A stretch of 23,221 nt of DNA, taken from an uncultured Asticcacaulis sp. (GTDB lineage Bacteria > Pseudomonadota > Alphaproteobacteria > Caulobacterales > Caulobacteraceae). Both the position numbers and the translations under genes were made by a program. The notes under the pieces are model-generated. The model was not told the DNA's origin, made no database searches, and saw only the letters and a list, made by a program, of their open reading frames with translations. Below are positions 1 to 8,223 of the stretch, piece after piece. The DNA lies in contig CAMLIY010000016.1 in NCBI GenBank assembly GCA_946480125.1, positions 1-23,221 on the forward strand. The letters run 5' to 3'. Numbering within the stretch: position 1 is the stretch's first letter; each line of letters starts with the position of its first letter.

Positions 1-887
1 TGCTCAGTTTCGAGGAAATGGAGCGCCTCAGCCTGTTCCTGATCGACAGCGGCGTTGAGCGCCTGCGCATCACCGGCGGCGAACCGCTGGTGCGCAAGGG
101 CGTGCTCGATTTCATCACGCGCCTGGGCGAACAGGTGCACAAGGGCCGCCTCAAGGAACTGACACTGACGACCAACGGCACCCTGCTCGAAGGCGCGGCG
201 CCGGCGCTGGCGGCGGCGGGGATCAGGCGCATCAATGTGTCGTGCGACAGCCTGAAGCCGGACGTTTATCGCCGCGTCACCCGCGGCGGTGATCTCGCCA
301 AGGTGCTGAAAGGCATCGAGGCAGCGCAAAGAGAAGGCATCCACATCAAGCTAAATGTCGTGGCATTGGCTGAGGACAATCGCGCTGAAATTCCCGATAT
401 TATCCGCTTCGCCCATGAGCATAGCATCGATGTATCGCTGATCGAGACCATGCCGTTGGGCGATGAAATATCGGGCCGAGAGGCGCAGTTCGTATCGCTG
501 AAAGATGTGCTCGCTGACCTGCGCAGCTTCTGGCAGGTCGAAGGCGTGAGCGACACCACCGGCGGCCCGGCGCGCTATTATCGCGTATCGGAAACCGGTG
601 GCAAACTCGGTTTGATCACGCCCCTCAGCCATAATTTCTGCGACACCTGCAATCGTGTGCGCATCACCTGCACCGGCCAGCTCTATATGTGCCTGGGGCA
701 GGATGACCATGTTGATTTGCGTGCGGCGCTGCGTGACGATGCCGCCAATACCAGCCTGCAAAACGCCCTGACGGAAGCCTTGGCGCATAAGCCGAAGGCG
801 CATGACTTTTTCATCGCTGAAGCGGGTCTGGCCCAGCCGCAACGCAGCCACGCGCCGGCCCGCACCATGTCCCTAACCGGGGGCTAA
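1..887 (+). CDS. moaA: GTP 3',8-cyclase MoaA, 5'-truncated by the window edge
   Basis: MoaA is a radical-SAM enzyme that, with MoaC, converts GTP to cyclic pyranopterin monophosphate, the first step of molybdenum cofactor synthesis. The frame is open from the first complete codon (base 3) with no start, so the N-terminal part carrying the SAM-cluster CxxxCxxC motif lies outside; about 294 residues remain of a usual 330 or so. Seen here: the radical-SAM substrate motif ITGGEPLVRKG, a C-terminal second-cluster motif CDTCNRVRIT followed by a third Cys in LYMCLG (spacing CX2CX13C), and the conserved terminal double glycine (SLTGG) needed for activity in characterised MoaA. An in-frame ATG at 18 is internal and not the true start. 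The 3' end overlaps the convergent mobA by 15 bases. Identification is firm; only the N-terminus is unseen. Confidence 0.95.
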   Translation, partial: LSFEEMERLSLFLIDSGVERLRITGGEPLVRKGVLDFITRLGEQVHKGRLKELTLTTNGTLLEGAAPALAAAGIRRINVSCDSLKPDVYRRVTRGGDLAKVLKGIEAAQREGIHIKLNVVALAEDNRAEIPDIIRFAHEHSIDVSLIETMPLGDEISGREAQFVSLKDVLADLRSFWQVEGVSDTTGGPARYYRVSETGGKLGLITPLSHNFCDTCNRVRITCTGQLYMCLGQDDHVDLRAALRDDAANTSLQNALTEALAHKPKAHDFFIAEAGLAQPQRSHAPARTMSLTGG

Positions 888-1448
888 GGGCGGGTGGTTA
901 ATATTGGCGAAGGCCGCGTCGTCAGACACGGCGATTGTGTGCACATCTTGCGTTGACAGAAACCGCATCACCGCCAGTCCGCCCTCCGCCTGCCGCAGGG
1001 CCGTACGCAGGGGGTCCGTCACCGAAACGTCCCACAAGGCGCAGAGCGGATAGTCGCGTTCACCTTTGAAATAAGCGATGTCCGCCTTGGGCGCGGCCAG
1101 CAATTGCGCCACCATATTGTCCGGCAGGTGCGGCATATCGCAGGGCGCGGTGATGACCATTGCATCGCCTGCGGCGCTGGCGATTTCGAGAGCACTCAGG
1201 ACGCCGCTGAGTGGCCCCAGGCCTTCAAAATCGGGATCATCGAAGATCAGGTATTCATTAAGGCATGACAAGGGTAATATCAGCGGCGATGTCCTAGCCC
1301 CGGCATTAATAAGGATCTCGCAGGCCTGAGGCCTCAGCCTTGCCAGCGTGGCCTCTATAAGAGTGGTCGCGCCATAAGGCGTAATGGGTTTTTTGCCACC
1401 CATGCGTCTGCCTTTGCCGCCCGCCAGAAGTACAAGTTTGGGGGTCAT
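873..1448 (-). CDS. mobA: Molybdenum cofactor guanylyltransferase MobA
   Basis: MobA transfers GMP from GTP to molybdopterin to give the guanine dinucleotide cofactor used by DMSO-reductase-family enzymes; it acts in the cytoplasm. The 191-residue protein has the nucleotide-binding loop LAGGKGRRMGG at residues 8-18, a GPLSGVLSALE segment near 78-88, the metal-binding CDMPHLP motif (Asp about 104) and the family C-terminal FANINHP. An upstream in-frame TTG at 1484 would add 12 residues, but the family begins directly at the nucleotide-binding strand, so the ATG at 1448 is preferred. Its last codons lie inside the moaA 3' end on the opposite strand. Neighbourhood (moaA) agrees with the call. 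The main alternative would be a related nucleotidyltransferase such as MocA, but length and motifs favour MobA. Confidence 0.9.
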   Translation of the reverse strand: MTPKLVLLAGGKGRRMGGKKPITPYGATTLIEATLARLRPQACEILINAGARTSPLILPLSCLNEYLIFDDPDFEGLGPLSGVLSALEIASAAGDAMVITAPCDMPHLPDNMVAQLLAAPKADIAYFKGERDYPLCALWDVSVTDPLRTALRQAEGGLAVMRFLSTQDVHTIAVSDDAAFANINHPPLAPG

Positions 1449-1491
1449 GCGCCATATTCTAGCGGCACGAGGTCTATTTGGCAAAGGTACG

Positions 1492-1506
1492 TTAATCGTT
1501 CTGTAA
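1492..1506. promoter_or_regulatory. CtrA-box-like motif upstream of the CHASE3 kinase operon
   Basis: TTAA, seven bases, then GTAA: one mismatch from the Caulobacter-type CtrA box TTAA-N7-TTAA. It lies in an AT-rich part of the 205-base gap between the divergent mobA and the kinase gene. The match is short and could be chance; it matters only if the host is a CtrA-bearing alphaproteobacterium. Confidence 0.2.
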
Positions 1507-1611
1507 GTCTCTGAATTTTAATAATCCTTATGAAATTTTTATAAGACAAGACCGGCTCCTTATTGGATGCTTATGCGGCCGACCTATAGGGTTTGCGGCG
1601 ATGATACGAAC

Positions 1612-1632
1612 GGCCAGGCATGCCGCCTGACC
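1612..1632 (+). repeat. Inverted repeat in the leader of the CHASE3 kinase gene
   Basis: GGCCAGGC and GCCTGACC pair over eight positions with one mismatch around a five-base loop, ending 21 bases before the start codon at 1654. The inner GGCATGCC is itself palindromic. It could form a small hairpin in the mRNA leader or be an operator. There is no T-run, so it is not a terminator. The rest of the 1449-1653 gap is AT-rich up to about 1550 and probably holds the promoters for both mobA and the kinase operon, but I see no convincing -35/-10 pair. Confidence 0.25.
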
Positions 1633-1653
1633 GCATGGGGGCATGGATAGAAA

Positions 1654-4600
1654 ATGAACCGAGGCAAATCTGCACGACCAAACCGCCAGATACGCATGGA
1701 TCTCAGCGTGTCGCTCGGCCTGTCTCTGGTCGCTGTTTTCTTTGTCATTAGTGGGGTTGTCTCCTATATCAATATCCACACGCTCAATCGCGACAGCGAG
1801 CAGGTGGCGCATACCCACGAAGTGCTTTTGGGACTCACCCAGATACTTTCGGCGATGAAGGATGCGGAAACCGGCCAGCGTGGATTTATCCTGACGGGGC
1901 GCGAAACCTATCTGCAGCCTTATACTGATGCATTAGGCAAGATTGAAGAACGGGTTCTGACGGTCGAGGACCTGACGAAGGACAATCCGGATCAGCAACG
2001 GCGCATCGCGCCCCTGAAATCGCATATCGCCGCCAAGCTGCACGAGCTCAACGAAAGCATCCTGTTGCGCCGCAATAATGGCTTCCAGACCGCCCTGGCC
2101 GAAGTGCTCGATGATTCTGGCCGTGAAGACATGGACGCCATCCGCACCCAGGTCGCCGCCATGCAGACCACTGAAAGCAGTTTGCGCCAGCAACGTGTCG
2201 ATGAGATGAATGCGGCCTATGATACCGCCGTCATCAGTGTGGCGGTTACGGCCCTGATCGGCGTTCTGCTCTCTATCGCCATCACCACCATGATCAGCCG
2301 CGCCTCGGCGGCACGGCGCAAGGAGGAGTGGTTGCAGGCCGGTCAGGTCGGGCTGTCGGCCGCCATGATGGGCGAGCAGCGCCTGGATCAGCTCGGCACC
2401 AGCATCCTGTCCTTCCTGTCGGAATATACCCATGCGCATGCGGGGGCTTTCTACGCGTTGACGGATGGGGTCTATCGCAGGGCGGCGACGCTCGGCGTGC
2501 CGGAGCAGAATACGGTGCCGGCCACTTTCGGCGCCAAGGATGGATTGCTTGGCCAGGCGTCCAGCGAGGGCAAGGCGATCCTGCTGCGTGATCTGCCAGT
2601 CAATGACGATAACCATCATCTGATGACCGGGGCCGCGCTTGGGCAATGGCGCCCGCGTCATCTGCTGATAGCGCCGGCGAAGGCGGAGCGCCGGGTGGAT
2701 GCAATTATTGAGCTTGGCTTTGTAGAATCCATTTCAGACCTGACACTTGATCTGATTGAGCGCATTTCCGAATCGGTCAGCATTGCGGTGCAGACGGCTA
2801 ATTACCGATCCAACCTGCAAAACCTTCTGGAAGAAACCCAGCGACAGTCCGAAGAATTGCAAAGCCAGGGCGAGGAACTGCGCGTCAACAACGAAGAGTT
2901 GGAGGAGCAGGGGCGTGCGCTCAAGGAATCGCACTTCCGTCTTGAACAGCAACAGGCGGAGCTGGAGCAGACCAATTCGCAGCTGGAAGAACAGGCCGCT
3001 GCCCTGGAGAGACAAAAGGATGATCTCAGCCGCACGGCGCGCGATGTCGAAGCCAAGGCGCGCGAACTTGAGCAGGCCAGCCGCTACAAGTCTGATTTCC
3101 TCGCCAATATGTCGCACGAATTGCGCACCCCGCTCAATTCGTCGCTGATCCTGGCCAAGCTTCTGGGCGACAATCCAGATGGTAACCTGACCGAAGAACA
3201 GGTCAAGTTCGCCCAGACCATTCAGTCGTCGGGTAATGATCTTCTGGCCCTGATCAATGACATTCTCGACCTGTCGAAGATTGAAGCCGGCCAAATGGAA
3301 ATTCGCGCCGAAAGTCTCTCTCTGGCGCGTCTGCTGAAGGATATGCAACGCACCTTCGACCCGATCGCCGCGCAAAAAGGCCTGGCCTTTAAGGTGAAGA
3401 TTGCCAAGGATCTGCCGGACTCGATTGAAACGGACCGTCAGCGTGTTGAGCAGGTGTTGAAAAATCTGCTGTCCAATGCTTTCAAATTCACCGAAACTGG
3501 ATCCGTCGAGCTGTTTCTGTCGAAAAATGCCGATGATCAGATCGTCATGGCTGTCATCGATACCGGTATCGGCATTTCCGAAGATCATCAGACGGCTATA
3601 TTCGAAGCCTTCCGCCAGGCCGACGGCACGATCAGTCGTAAATATGGCGGTACGGGTCTGGGTCTGTCCATCTCACGCGAACTGAGCCGCCTGCTGGGCG
3701 GCGCCATCGGCCTGAAAAGTGTGCCCGGTAAAGGGTCGACCTTTACCCTGTCCCTGCCCATGACCTATGACCCGGATAATGTCGCCACAGGTGTGATTAC
3801 TCCGATCCCGACACAGGCCTTCAAAGGTGACGTGCATGCCGTGGTCGAAGCCGCGCCCGTCGCCAAAGGCAAGGCCGTCAAGAAGCCTCTGCCGCCTGGC
3901 CGTGTGCAGGATGATCGTGACCGATTGAAGCCAAACCGGCGTACAATCCTCGTGGTCGAGGATGATGTGTCGTTTGCCGGCATCCTTTACGAATTGGCGC
4001 ATGGTCAGGAATTCCAGTGCCTTGTGGCGACTTCTGCCGAGGAAGCGCTGGATATGGTGCAGCAATATACGCCGTCGGCAGTGGTGCTTGATATCGGCCT
4101 GCCCGATCATTCCGGCCTGTCGGTGCTCGACCGTCTGAAGCGCGACAACCGCACGCGCCATATCCCGGTGCATGTCGTCTCCGGCAGCGATTATCAGCAT
4201 ACAGCCCTGTCGCTCGGCGCGGTAGGCTATATGCTGAAGCCGGTGAAGCGTGACGAACTGGTTGACGCTTTCAAGTCGCTGGAAGACCGCCTGAGCCAGC
4301 AGATGCGTCGCGTTTTGATCGTCGAGGATGATGAAGTCCAGCGCGACAGCGTGTCGCGGCTGCTGAAAAGTAATGATACCGAAACCATCGCGGTCGGTAC
4401 GGCGGCGGAATGCCTGGAGCTGCTTAAGGCCCAGACTTTCGATTGCATGGTGCTTGATCTCACCCTTCCGGATGCCACCGGCTACTCGCTGCTGGAAACC
4501 CTGTCGCAAGAAGACGCCTATGCCTTCCCGCCGGTTATCGTCTATACCGGCCGCGACCTCAGCTATGACGACGAGCAGAAGCTGCGCCGCTATTCATCCT

Positions 4601-5130
4601 CGATCATTATCAAGGGCGCCAAGTCGCCCGAGCGCCTGCTCGATGAAGTGACCCTGTTCCTGCACCAGGTGGTATCGGAACTGTCACCCGAGCAGCAAAC
4701 CCTTCTGAAGAAGGCCAAAAATCGGGACGCCATGCTGGAAGGCCGTCGTATCCTGGTGGTCGAGGACGATGTGCGTAATGTCTATGCCGTCACGAATATT
4801 TTCGAGCCGCTGGGCGCCGTCGTCTCGATTGCCCGTAATGGCCGCGAAGCGCTCGACCTGCTGGAAAAAACCAATGATCGCAAGGATAGCGACAGCGCCA
4901 TCGATCTGGTGCTGATGGACGTCATGATGCCTGAGATGGACGGATTGACGGCGACGCGCGAAATCCGCAAACGCAAGGATTGGGCCAAGCTGCCGGTTAT
5001 CATGCTGACGGCCAAGGCCATGAAGGACGATCAGGAGCGCTGCCTCGACGCCGGCGCCAATGACTATATGGCCAAGCCGCTTGATGTCGAAAAACTCATT
5101 TCACTGGTGCGGGTATGGATGCCGAGATAA
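1654..5130 (+). CDS. CHASE3-GAF hybrid histidine kinase with three receiver domains
   Basis: A 1158-residue inner-membrane sensor kinase. Order: TM helix (about 17-39), periplasmic CHASE3 domain (about 40-190), second TM (about 192-214), GAF-like domain (about 240-380), long Glu/Gln-rich coiled coil (about 385-480), HisKA with phospho-accepting His488 in SHELRTPLN, HATPase with N608, DTGIG (636-640) and GGTGLG (665-670), then three receivers with phosphoacceptor Asp813, Asp935 and Asp1089. Receivers 1 and 3 keep the Lys-Pro pair (Lys862, Lys1141); the middle one has Lys987 followed by Gly. The start is fixed by an in-frame TAG six bases before the ATG. First gene of the operon; its end overlaps cheR by 16 bases. 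The ligand is unknown, and no HPt domain is encoded in this operon. Architecture is certain; biological role is not. Confidence 0.93.
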   Translation: MNRGKSARPNRQIRMDLSVSLGLSLVAVFFVISGVVSYINIHTLNRDSEQVAHTHEVLLGLTQILSAMKDAETGQRGFILTGRETYLQPYTDALGKIEERVLTVEDLTKDNPDQQRRIAPLKSHIAAKLHELNESILLRRNNGFQTALAEVLDDSGREDMDAIRTQVAAMQTTESSLRQQRVDEMNAAYDTAVISVAVTALIGVLLSIAITTMISRASAARRKEEWLQAGQVGLSAAMMGEQRLDQLGTSILSFLSEYTHAHAGAFYALTDGVYRRAATLGVPEQNTVPATFGAKDGLLGQASSEGKAILLRDLPVNDDNHHLMTGAALGQWRPRHLLIAPAKAERRVDAIIELGFVESISDLTLDLIERISESVSIAVQTANYRSNLQNLLEETQRQSEELQSQGEELRVNNEELEEQGRALKESHFRLEQQQAELEQTNSQLEEQAAALERQKDDLSRTARDVEAKARELEQASRYKSDFLANMSHELRTPLNSSLILAKLLGDNPDGNLTEEQVKFAQTIQSSGNDLLALINDILDLSKIEAGQMEIRAESLSLARLLKDMQRTFDPIAAQKGLAFKVKIAKDLPDSIETDRQRVEQVLKNLLSNAFKFTETGSVELFLSKNADDQIVMAVIDTGIGISEDHQTAIFEAFRQADGTISRKYGGTGLGLSISRELSRLLGGAIGLKSVPGKGSTFTLSLPMTYDPDNVATGVITPIPTQAFKGDVHAVVEAAPVAKGKAVKKPLPPGRVQDDRDRLKPNRRTILVVEDDVSFAGILYELAHGQEFQCLVATSAEEALDMVQQYTPSAVVLDIGLPDHSGLSVLDRLKRDNRTRHIPVHVVSGSDYQHTALSLGAVGYMLKPVKRDELVDAFKSLEDRLSQQMRRVLIVEDDEVQRDSVSRLLKSNDTETIAVGTAAECLELLKAQTFDCMVLDLTLPDATGYSLLETLSQEDAYAFPPVIVYTGRDLSYDDEQKLRRYSSSIIIKGAKSPERLLDEVTLFLHQVVSELSPEQQTLLKKAKNRDAMLEGRRILVVEDDVRNVYAVTNIFEPLGAVVSIARNGREALDLLEKTNDRKDSDSAIDLVLMDVMMPEMDGLTATREIRKRKDWAKLPVIMLTAKAMKDDQERCLDAGANDYMAKPLDVEKLISLVRVWMPR

Positions 5131-5975
5131 CAGACCTGTCCATTGCCGGACCGCAGAAAACGGAAGACATCGAAATCAGGTTGTTGCTTGAGGCGATTTT
5201 CCGTAAGTATCACTATGATTTCCGTGGTTACGCCATGGCCTCAATCAAGCGCCGTCTGGTTCAGGCGCGCGAGCATTTCAACTGCCAGACCTTCTCCGCC
5301 TTGCAGGACATGATCCTGCATGATCCCGGCATGATGACCGCCATGCTGCCCTATCTGACGGTGCAGGTCTCCGAACTGTTCCGCGATCCGCTTTATTTCA
5401 AGGCTATACGTGAAAAGGTGACGCCACACCTGAAAACCTACCCGTCGCTCAAGGTATGGATTGCCGGTTGCAGTACGGGTGAGGAGCTCTATTCTTTCGC
5501 CATTCTCTTCCGTGAGGAAGGCCTGTTCGACCGCACCATGTTCTATGCGACGGACATCAATCACGATGCATTGAAAAAGGCTGAGGCCGGTGTCTACAGC
5601 CTTGATCGTATCAAGCTGTTCACGGAGAACCATCGCCTGTCCGGTGGCAAGGGATCGCTGTCCGACTATTACAATGCGGCCTATGGCGCGGCATCGTTTG
5701 ATAAATCACTACGCAAGAATATCGTTTTTTCGGATCACAGCCTGGCAACCGATGCCGTCTTTGCCGAAACCCATATGGTTTCCTGCCGCAATGTACTGAT
5801 CTATTTCGACCGCGATTTGCAGGATAGGGCCATTAGCCTGTTCAAGGGGTCGCTGGCACGCAAGGGCTTTCTCGGCCTGGGTTCGAAAGAAACCCTTCGC
5901 TTCTCTTCAAGCGCGGATGATTTCAGCGTTTTTGCCCATGATGAACGCATCTATCAGAAACGGGATGTGACATGA
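5115..5975 (+). CDS. CheR-type protein-glutamate O-methyltransferase
   Basis: A 286-residue SAM-dependent methyltransferase of the CheR family, which classically methylates glutamates of chemoreceptors. The helical CheR N-domain spans about 20-85 and ends in TVQVSELFRDP, the family variant of the canonical TxNxTxFFRDP. The catalytic domain shows the SAM site AGCSTGEELYSFA (117-129), ATDINHDAL with acidic Asp147, and CRNVLIYFD with Asn226. There are no TPR repeats. It starts inside the kinase gene's last codons, and its stop overlaps the next start as ATGA, so translation is probably coupled. No methyl-accepting protein, CheA or CheW is nearby, so its target may be the kinase itself, another cluster protein or a distant receptor; this is inference. 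The biochemical call is firm, the chemotaxis role is not. Confidence 0.9.
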   Translation: MDAEITDLSIAGPQKTEDIEIRLLLEAIFRKYHYDFRGYAMASIKRRLVQAREHFNCQTFSALQDMILHDPGMMTAMLPYLTVQVSELFRDPLYFKAIREKVTPHLKTYPSLKVWIAGCSTGEELYSFAILFREEGLFDRTMFYATDINHDALKKAEAGVYSLDRIKLFTENHRLSGGKGSLSDYYNAAYGAASFDKSLRKNIVFSDHSLATDAVFAETHMVSCRNVLIYFDRDLQDRAISLFKGSLARKGFLGLGSKETLRFSSSADDFSVFAHDERIYQKRDVT

Positions 5976-6595
5976 GCCAGGCCCGTTTGATGAAAACGTC
6001 TGCGACGCATCAGGCCGCTTCAATCGAAGCGCACCCCAAAGCGGTTGTCATCGGCGTATCAGCCGGCGGCCTGAAAGCGTTGTCGGCCATTCTGCCAGGC
6101 TTGCCCGCGGATTATCCTCTGCCGATCATGATCGTTATCCATCTGCCGCCGGACCGCGACAGCGTGGTGGCGGAGCTGTTTGATGACAAGTGCGCCCTGA
6201 CGGTGCGTGAAGCCGAGGACAAGGAAGATATTTTGCCGGGTCACGTCTATTTCGCCCCGCCTGACTACCATCTGCTGATCGAGCCGGATTATCGCCTGTC
6301 GCTGTCTTCCGAGGAGCCGGTTTTATTCTCGAGGCCATCAGTAGATGTGCTGTTTGAAACGGCGGCCGATGTCTATGGCGAAGGCCTGATCGGCATTATA
6401 TTGACAGGCGCCAATCCGGACGGTGCGGCGGGGCTGAAAGCCGTTATGACCGCTGGCGGTCAGGCCCTGGTTCAGCGTCCCGATCTGGCCTATGCCAGCG
6501 CAATGCCGGAAGCCGCCCTGGCGCTTTCCCCGCAGGCTGAGGCCTTGACGCTTGAACAAATTGCCGAAAAGCTGAGAGAGGCGGTGGCGCCATGA
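5972..6595 (+). CDS. Receiver-less CheB-type protein-glutamate methylesterase
   Basis: A 207-residue protein with only the CheB methylesterase/amidase domain and no N-terminal receiver, so it cannot be activated by phosphorylation as classical CheB is. The catalytic triad of the family is recognisable: Ser30 in IGVSAGG, His57 in VIHLPP and Asp150 in LTGANPDGA. FAPPDYHLL (94-102) and the RPSVDVLFE segment (121-129) are also typical. It would hydrolyse glutamyl methyl esters made by the adjacent CheR. Both ends overlap neighbours through ATGA junctions, so it should be co-translated with cheR and the following kinase. Stand-alone CheB domains paired with CheR and hybrid kinases occur in many alphaproteobacteria, and their targets are mostly unestablished. 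Confidence 0.9.
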   Translation: MSQARLMKTSATHQAASIEAHPKAVVIGVSAGGLKALSAILPGLPADYPLPIMIVIHLPPDRDSVVAELFDDKCALTVREAEDKEDILPGHVYFAPPDYHLLIEPDYRLSLSSEEPVLFSRPSVDVLFETAADVYGEGLIGIILTGANPDGAAGLKAVMTAGGQALVQRPDLAYASAMPEAALALSPQAEALTLEQIAEKLREAVAP

Positions 6596-8223
6596 AACCC
6601 GCCCATACGAAACCGGTGCCCATTCTGATTGTTGATGATCTGCCGGAAAATCTACTGGCGCTGGAAGCGGTTTTGCGCCGTGACGACCTTGAATTCATCC
6701 GGGCCCGGTCGGGCATGGAAGCGTTGGAAATTCTGCTTAAGCAGGAGGTGGCGCTGGCCCTGCTTGATGTCCAGATGCCGGAAATGGATGGTTTCGAACT
6801 CGCCGAAACCATGCGCGGTTCCGAGCGTACCCGTCGCATTCCGATCATTTTCCTGACGGCCGGCGTCACTGACCGGACGCGGCGGTTCCGTGGTTATGAG
6901 GCGGGCGCGGTTGATTTTCTCGAAAAGCCGATTGAGGCTGATATCCTGCGTTCCAAGGTCGCTGTCTTTTCCGAGCTGTACATGCAGCGGCGGCAACTGG
7001 CCGTGCAGCGCGACAACCTCAAGGCCTTTGCCGAGGAAAATCTGCGCCTGCTCAAGGACAGCCGTGATAATGCCCACGCACTGAAGGAAGCTGATATCCG
7101 TAAGGATGAATTCCTGGCCACTCTGGCGCATGAACTGCGTAATCCGCTGGCGCCGATCCGTAACGGCCTGCAAATCCTTCGCATGGCGCCGGAAGGGCCG
7201 CGTGCCGAGGATGTGCGCGGCATGATGGACCGCCAGTTGACCCACCTGGTACGGCTGATAGATGATTTGCTCGATGTATCACGCGTCTCGCGCGGGCGGA
7301 TAGATCTGCGCAAGTCGCGCATGAGGTTGCAGGACGCGGTGCATTCGGCATTGGAGGCCTCGCGGCCACTGATCGATTCAAACGATCATCATCTGGTGCT
7401 TGATATCCCCGAAACCCCGCTGTGGGTAGAAGGCGATTTAACCCGCCTGGCGCAGGTCGTTTCCAACCTGCTGAACAATGCGGCCAAATACACGCCGCCG
7501 GGGGGCGAAATTCGCCTGACGGTGAGTGAACATGATGGTCATGCCGATATTGAGGTGGCTGATAACGGTCTGGGCATCGAAGCTGACATGCTGCCGCGCG
7601 TCTTCGATCTGTTTACTCAGGTTGATCGTCATCTGGATCGATCGCAAGGCGGGCTGGGTATCGGCCTGGCCCTTGTCAGCAAGCTGGTCGAAATGCACGG
7701 CGGCACCAGTCATGCGGCCAGCGCAGGGCCTGGAAAAGGCAGCGCCTTTACGGTCAGCCTCCCTCTGGTTGATGAACAGGGTGAGGCGATAAGGGATTCC
7801 CTCCAAAAGATGCAGAAATCAGCAGCCCCTATGAATGTGCTGATCGTTGACGATAATGTCGATTCCGCTCAGACCAGCCTGTGGATGCTGGACCTTATGG
7901 GTCACAAGGCGACCGTCGCCCACGATGGCGTCAAGGCCCTGGAACTGGCTCAGGCGATCAAACCGGACGTCGTCCTTCTGGATATTGGCATGCCGGGAAT
8001 GGATGGCTATGAAGTCTGCCGTCAGCTGAGGCAGATGCCCGAAATGAAAAACAAAACTGTGATCGCCCAAACCGGATGGGGCCAGGAAAGTGATCGCCAG
8101 AAGGCGTTTGCGGCCGGTTTCGATCATCATATCACCAAGCCGGTGAGCCTTGACCTGTTGACACAATTGTTGGCGGATATACGTCTCACCGCATCGAAAG
8201 CCGGAGAACCTCAACATGGCTGA
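6592..8223 (+). CDS. Cytoplasmic REC-HisKA-HATPase-REC hybrid kinase
   Basis: A 543-residue soluble kinase with no membrane segment or input domain other than an N-terminal receiver. Receiver 1 (about 8-128) has Asp59 in LLDVQMPEMDG and Lys112. A short helical linker leads to HisKA with His180 in AHELRNPLAPIRNG, then HATPase with N296, DNGLG (324-328) and GGLGIGLAL. Receiver 2 (about 414-530) has Asp464 and Lys516 and carries the AQTGWG and GFDHHITKP signatures. Such proteins typically take phosphate from another kinase through the N-terminal receiver, so the upstream CHASE3 kinase is the natural partner, perhaps via an HPt encoded elsewhere. An AGAGAGG stretch at 6574-6580 can serve as ribosome binding site. 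It overlaps the next receiver gene by 8 bases. Confidence 0.92.
   Translation: MKPAHTKPVPILIVDDLPENLLALEAVLRRDDLEFIRARSGMEALEILLKQEVALALLDVQMPEMDGFELAETMRGSERTRRIPIIFLTAGVTDRTRRFRGYEAGAVDFLEKPIEADILRSKVAVFSELYMQRRQLAVQRDNLKAFAEENLRLLKDSRDNAHALKEADIRKDEFLATLAHELRNPLAPIRNGLQILRMAPEGPRAEDVRGMMDRQLTHLVRLIDDLLDVSRVSRGRIDLRKSRMRLQDAVHSALEASRPLIDSNDHHLVLDIPETPLWVEGDLTRLAQVVSNLLNNAAKYTPPGGEIRLTVSEHDGHADIEVADNGLGIEADMLPRVFDLFTQVDRHLDRSQGGLGIGLALVSKLVEMHGGTSHAASAGPGKGSAFTVSLPLVDEQGEAIRDSLQKMQKSAAPMNVLIVDDNVDSAQTSLWMLDLMGHKATVAHDGVKALELAQAIKPDVVLLDIGMPGMDGYEVCRQLRQMPEMKNKTVIAQTGWGQESDRQKAFAAGFDHHITKPVSLDLLTQLLADIRLTASKAGEPQHG

Noticed and set aside
18..20. ATG at 18 as the start of MoaA
   Set aside because: The upstream codons (LSFEE) already match the MoaA family and the essential N-terminal cluster motif would be missing, so the gene simply begins before the window.
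1449..1484. N-terminal extension of MobA from a TTG at 1484
   Set aside because: MobA proteins begin at the nucleotide-binding strand, which follows the ATG at 1448 directly. The extra 12 residues are Arg-rich and unlike the family.
1612..1632. Rho-independent terminator upstream of the CHASE3 kinase
   Set aside because: The dyad has a mismatch and no following T-run, and no forward gene ends just before it.
5115..6595. A conventional chemotaxis operon
   Set aside because: Only CheR and a receiver-less CheB are present. There is no CheA, CheW or methyl-accepting protein, and the kinases here have HisKA domains next to the ATPase, not CheA architecture.
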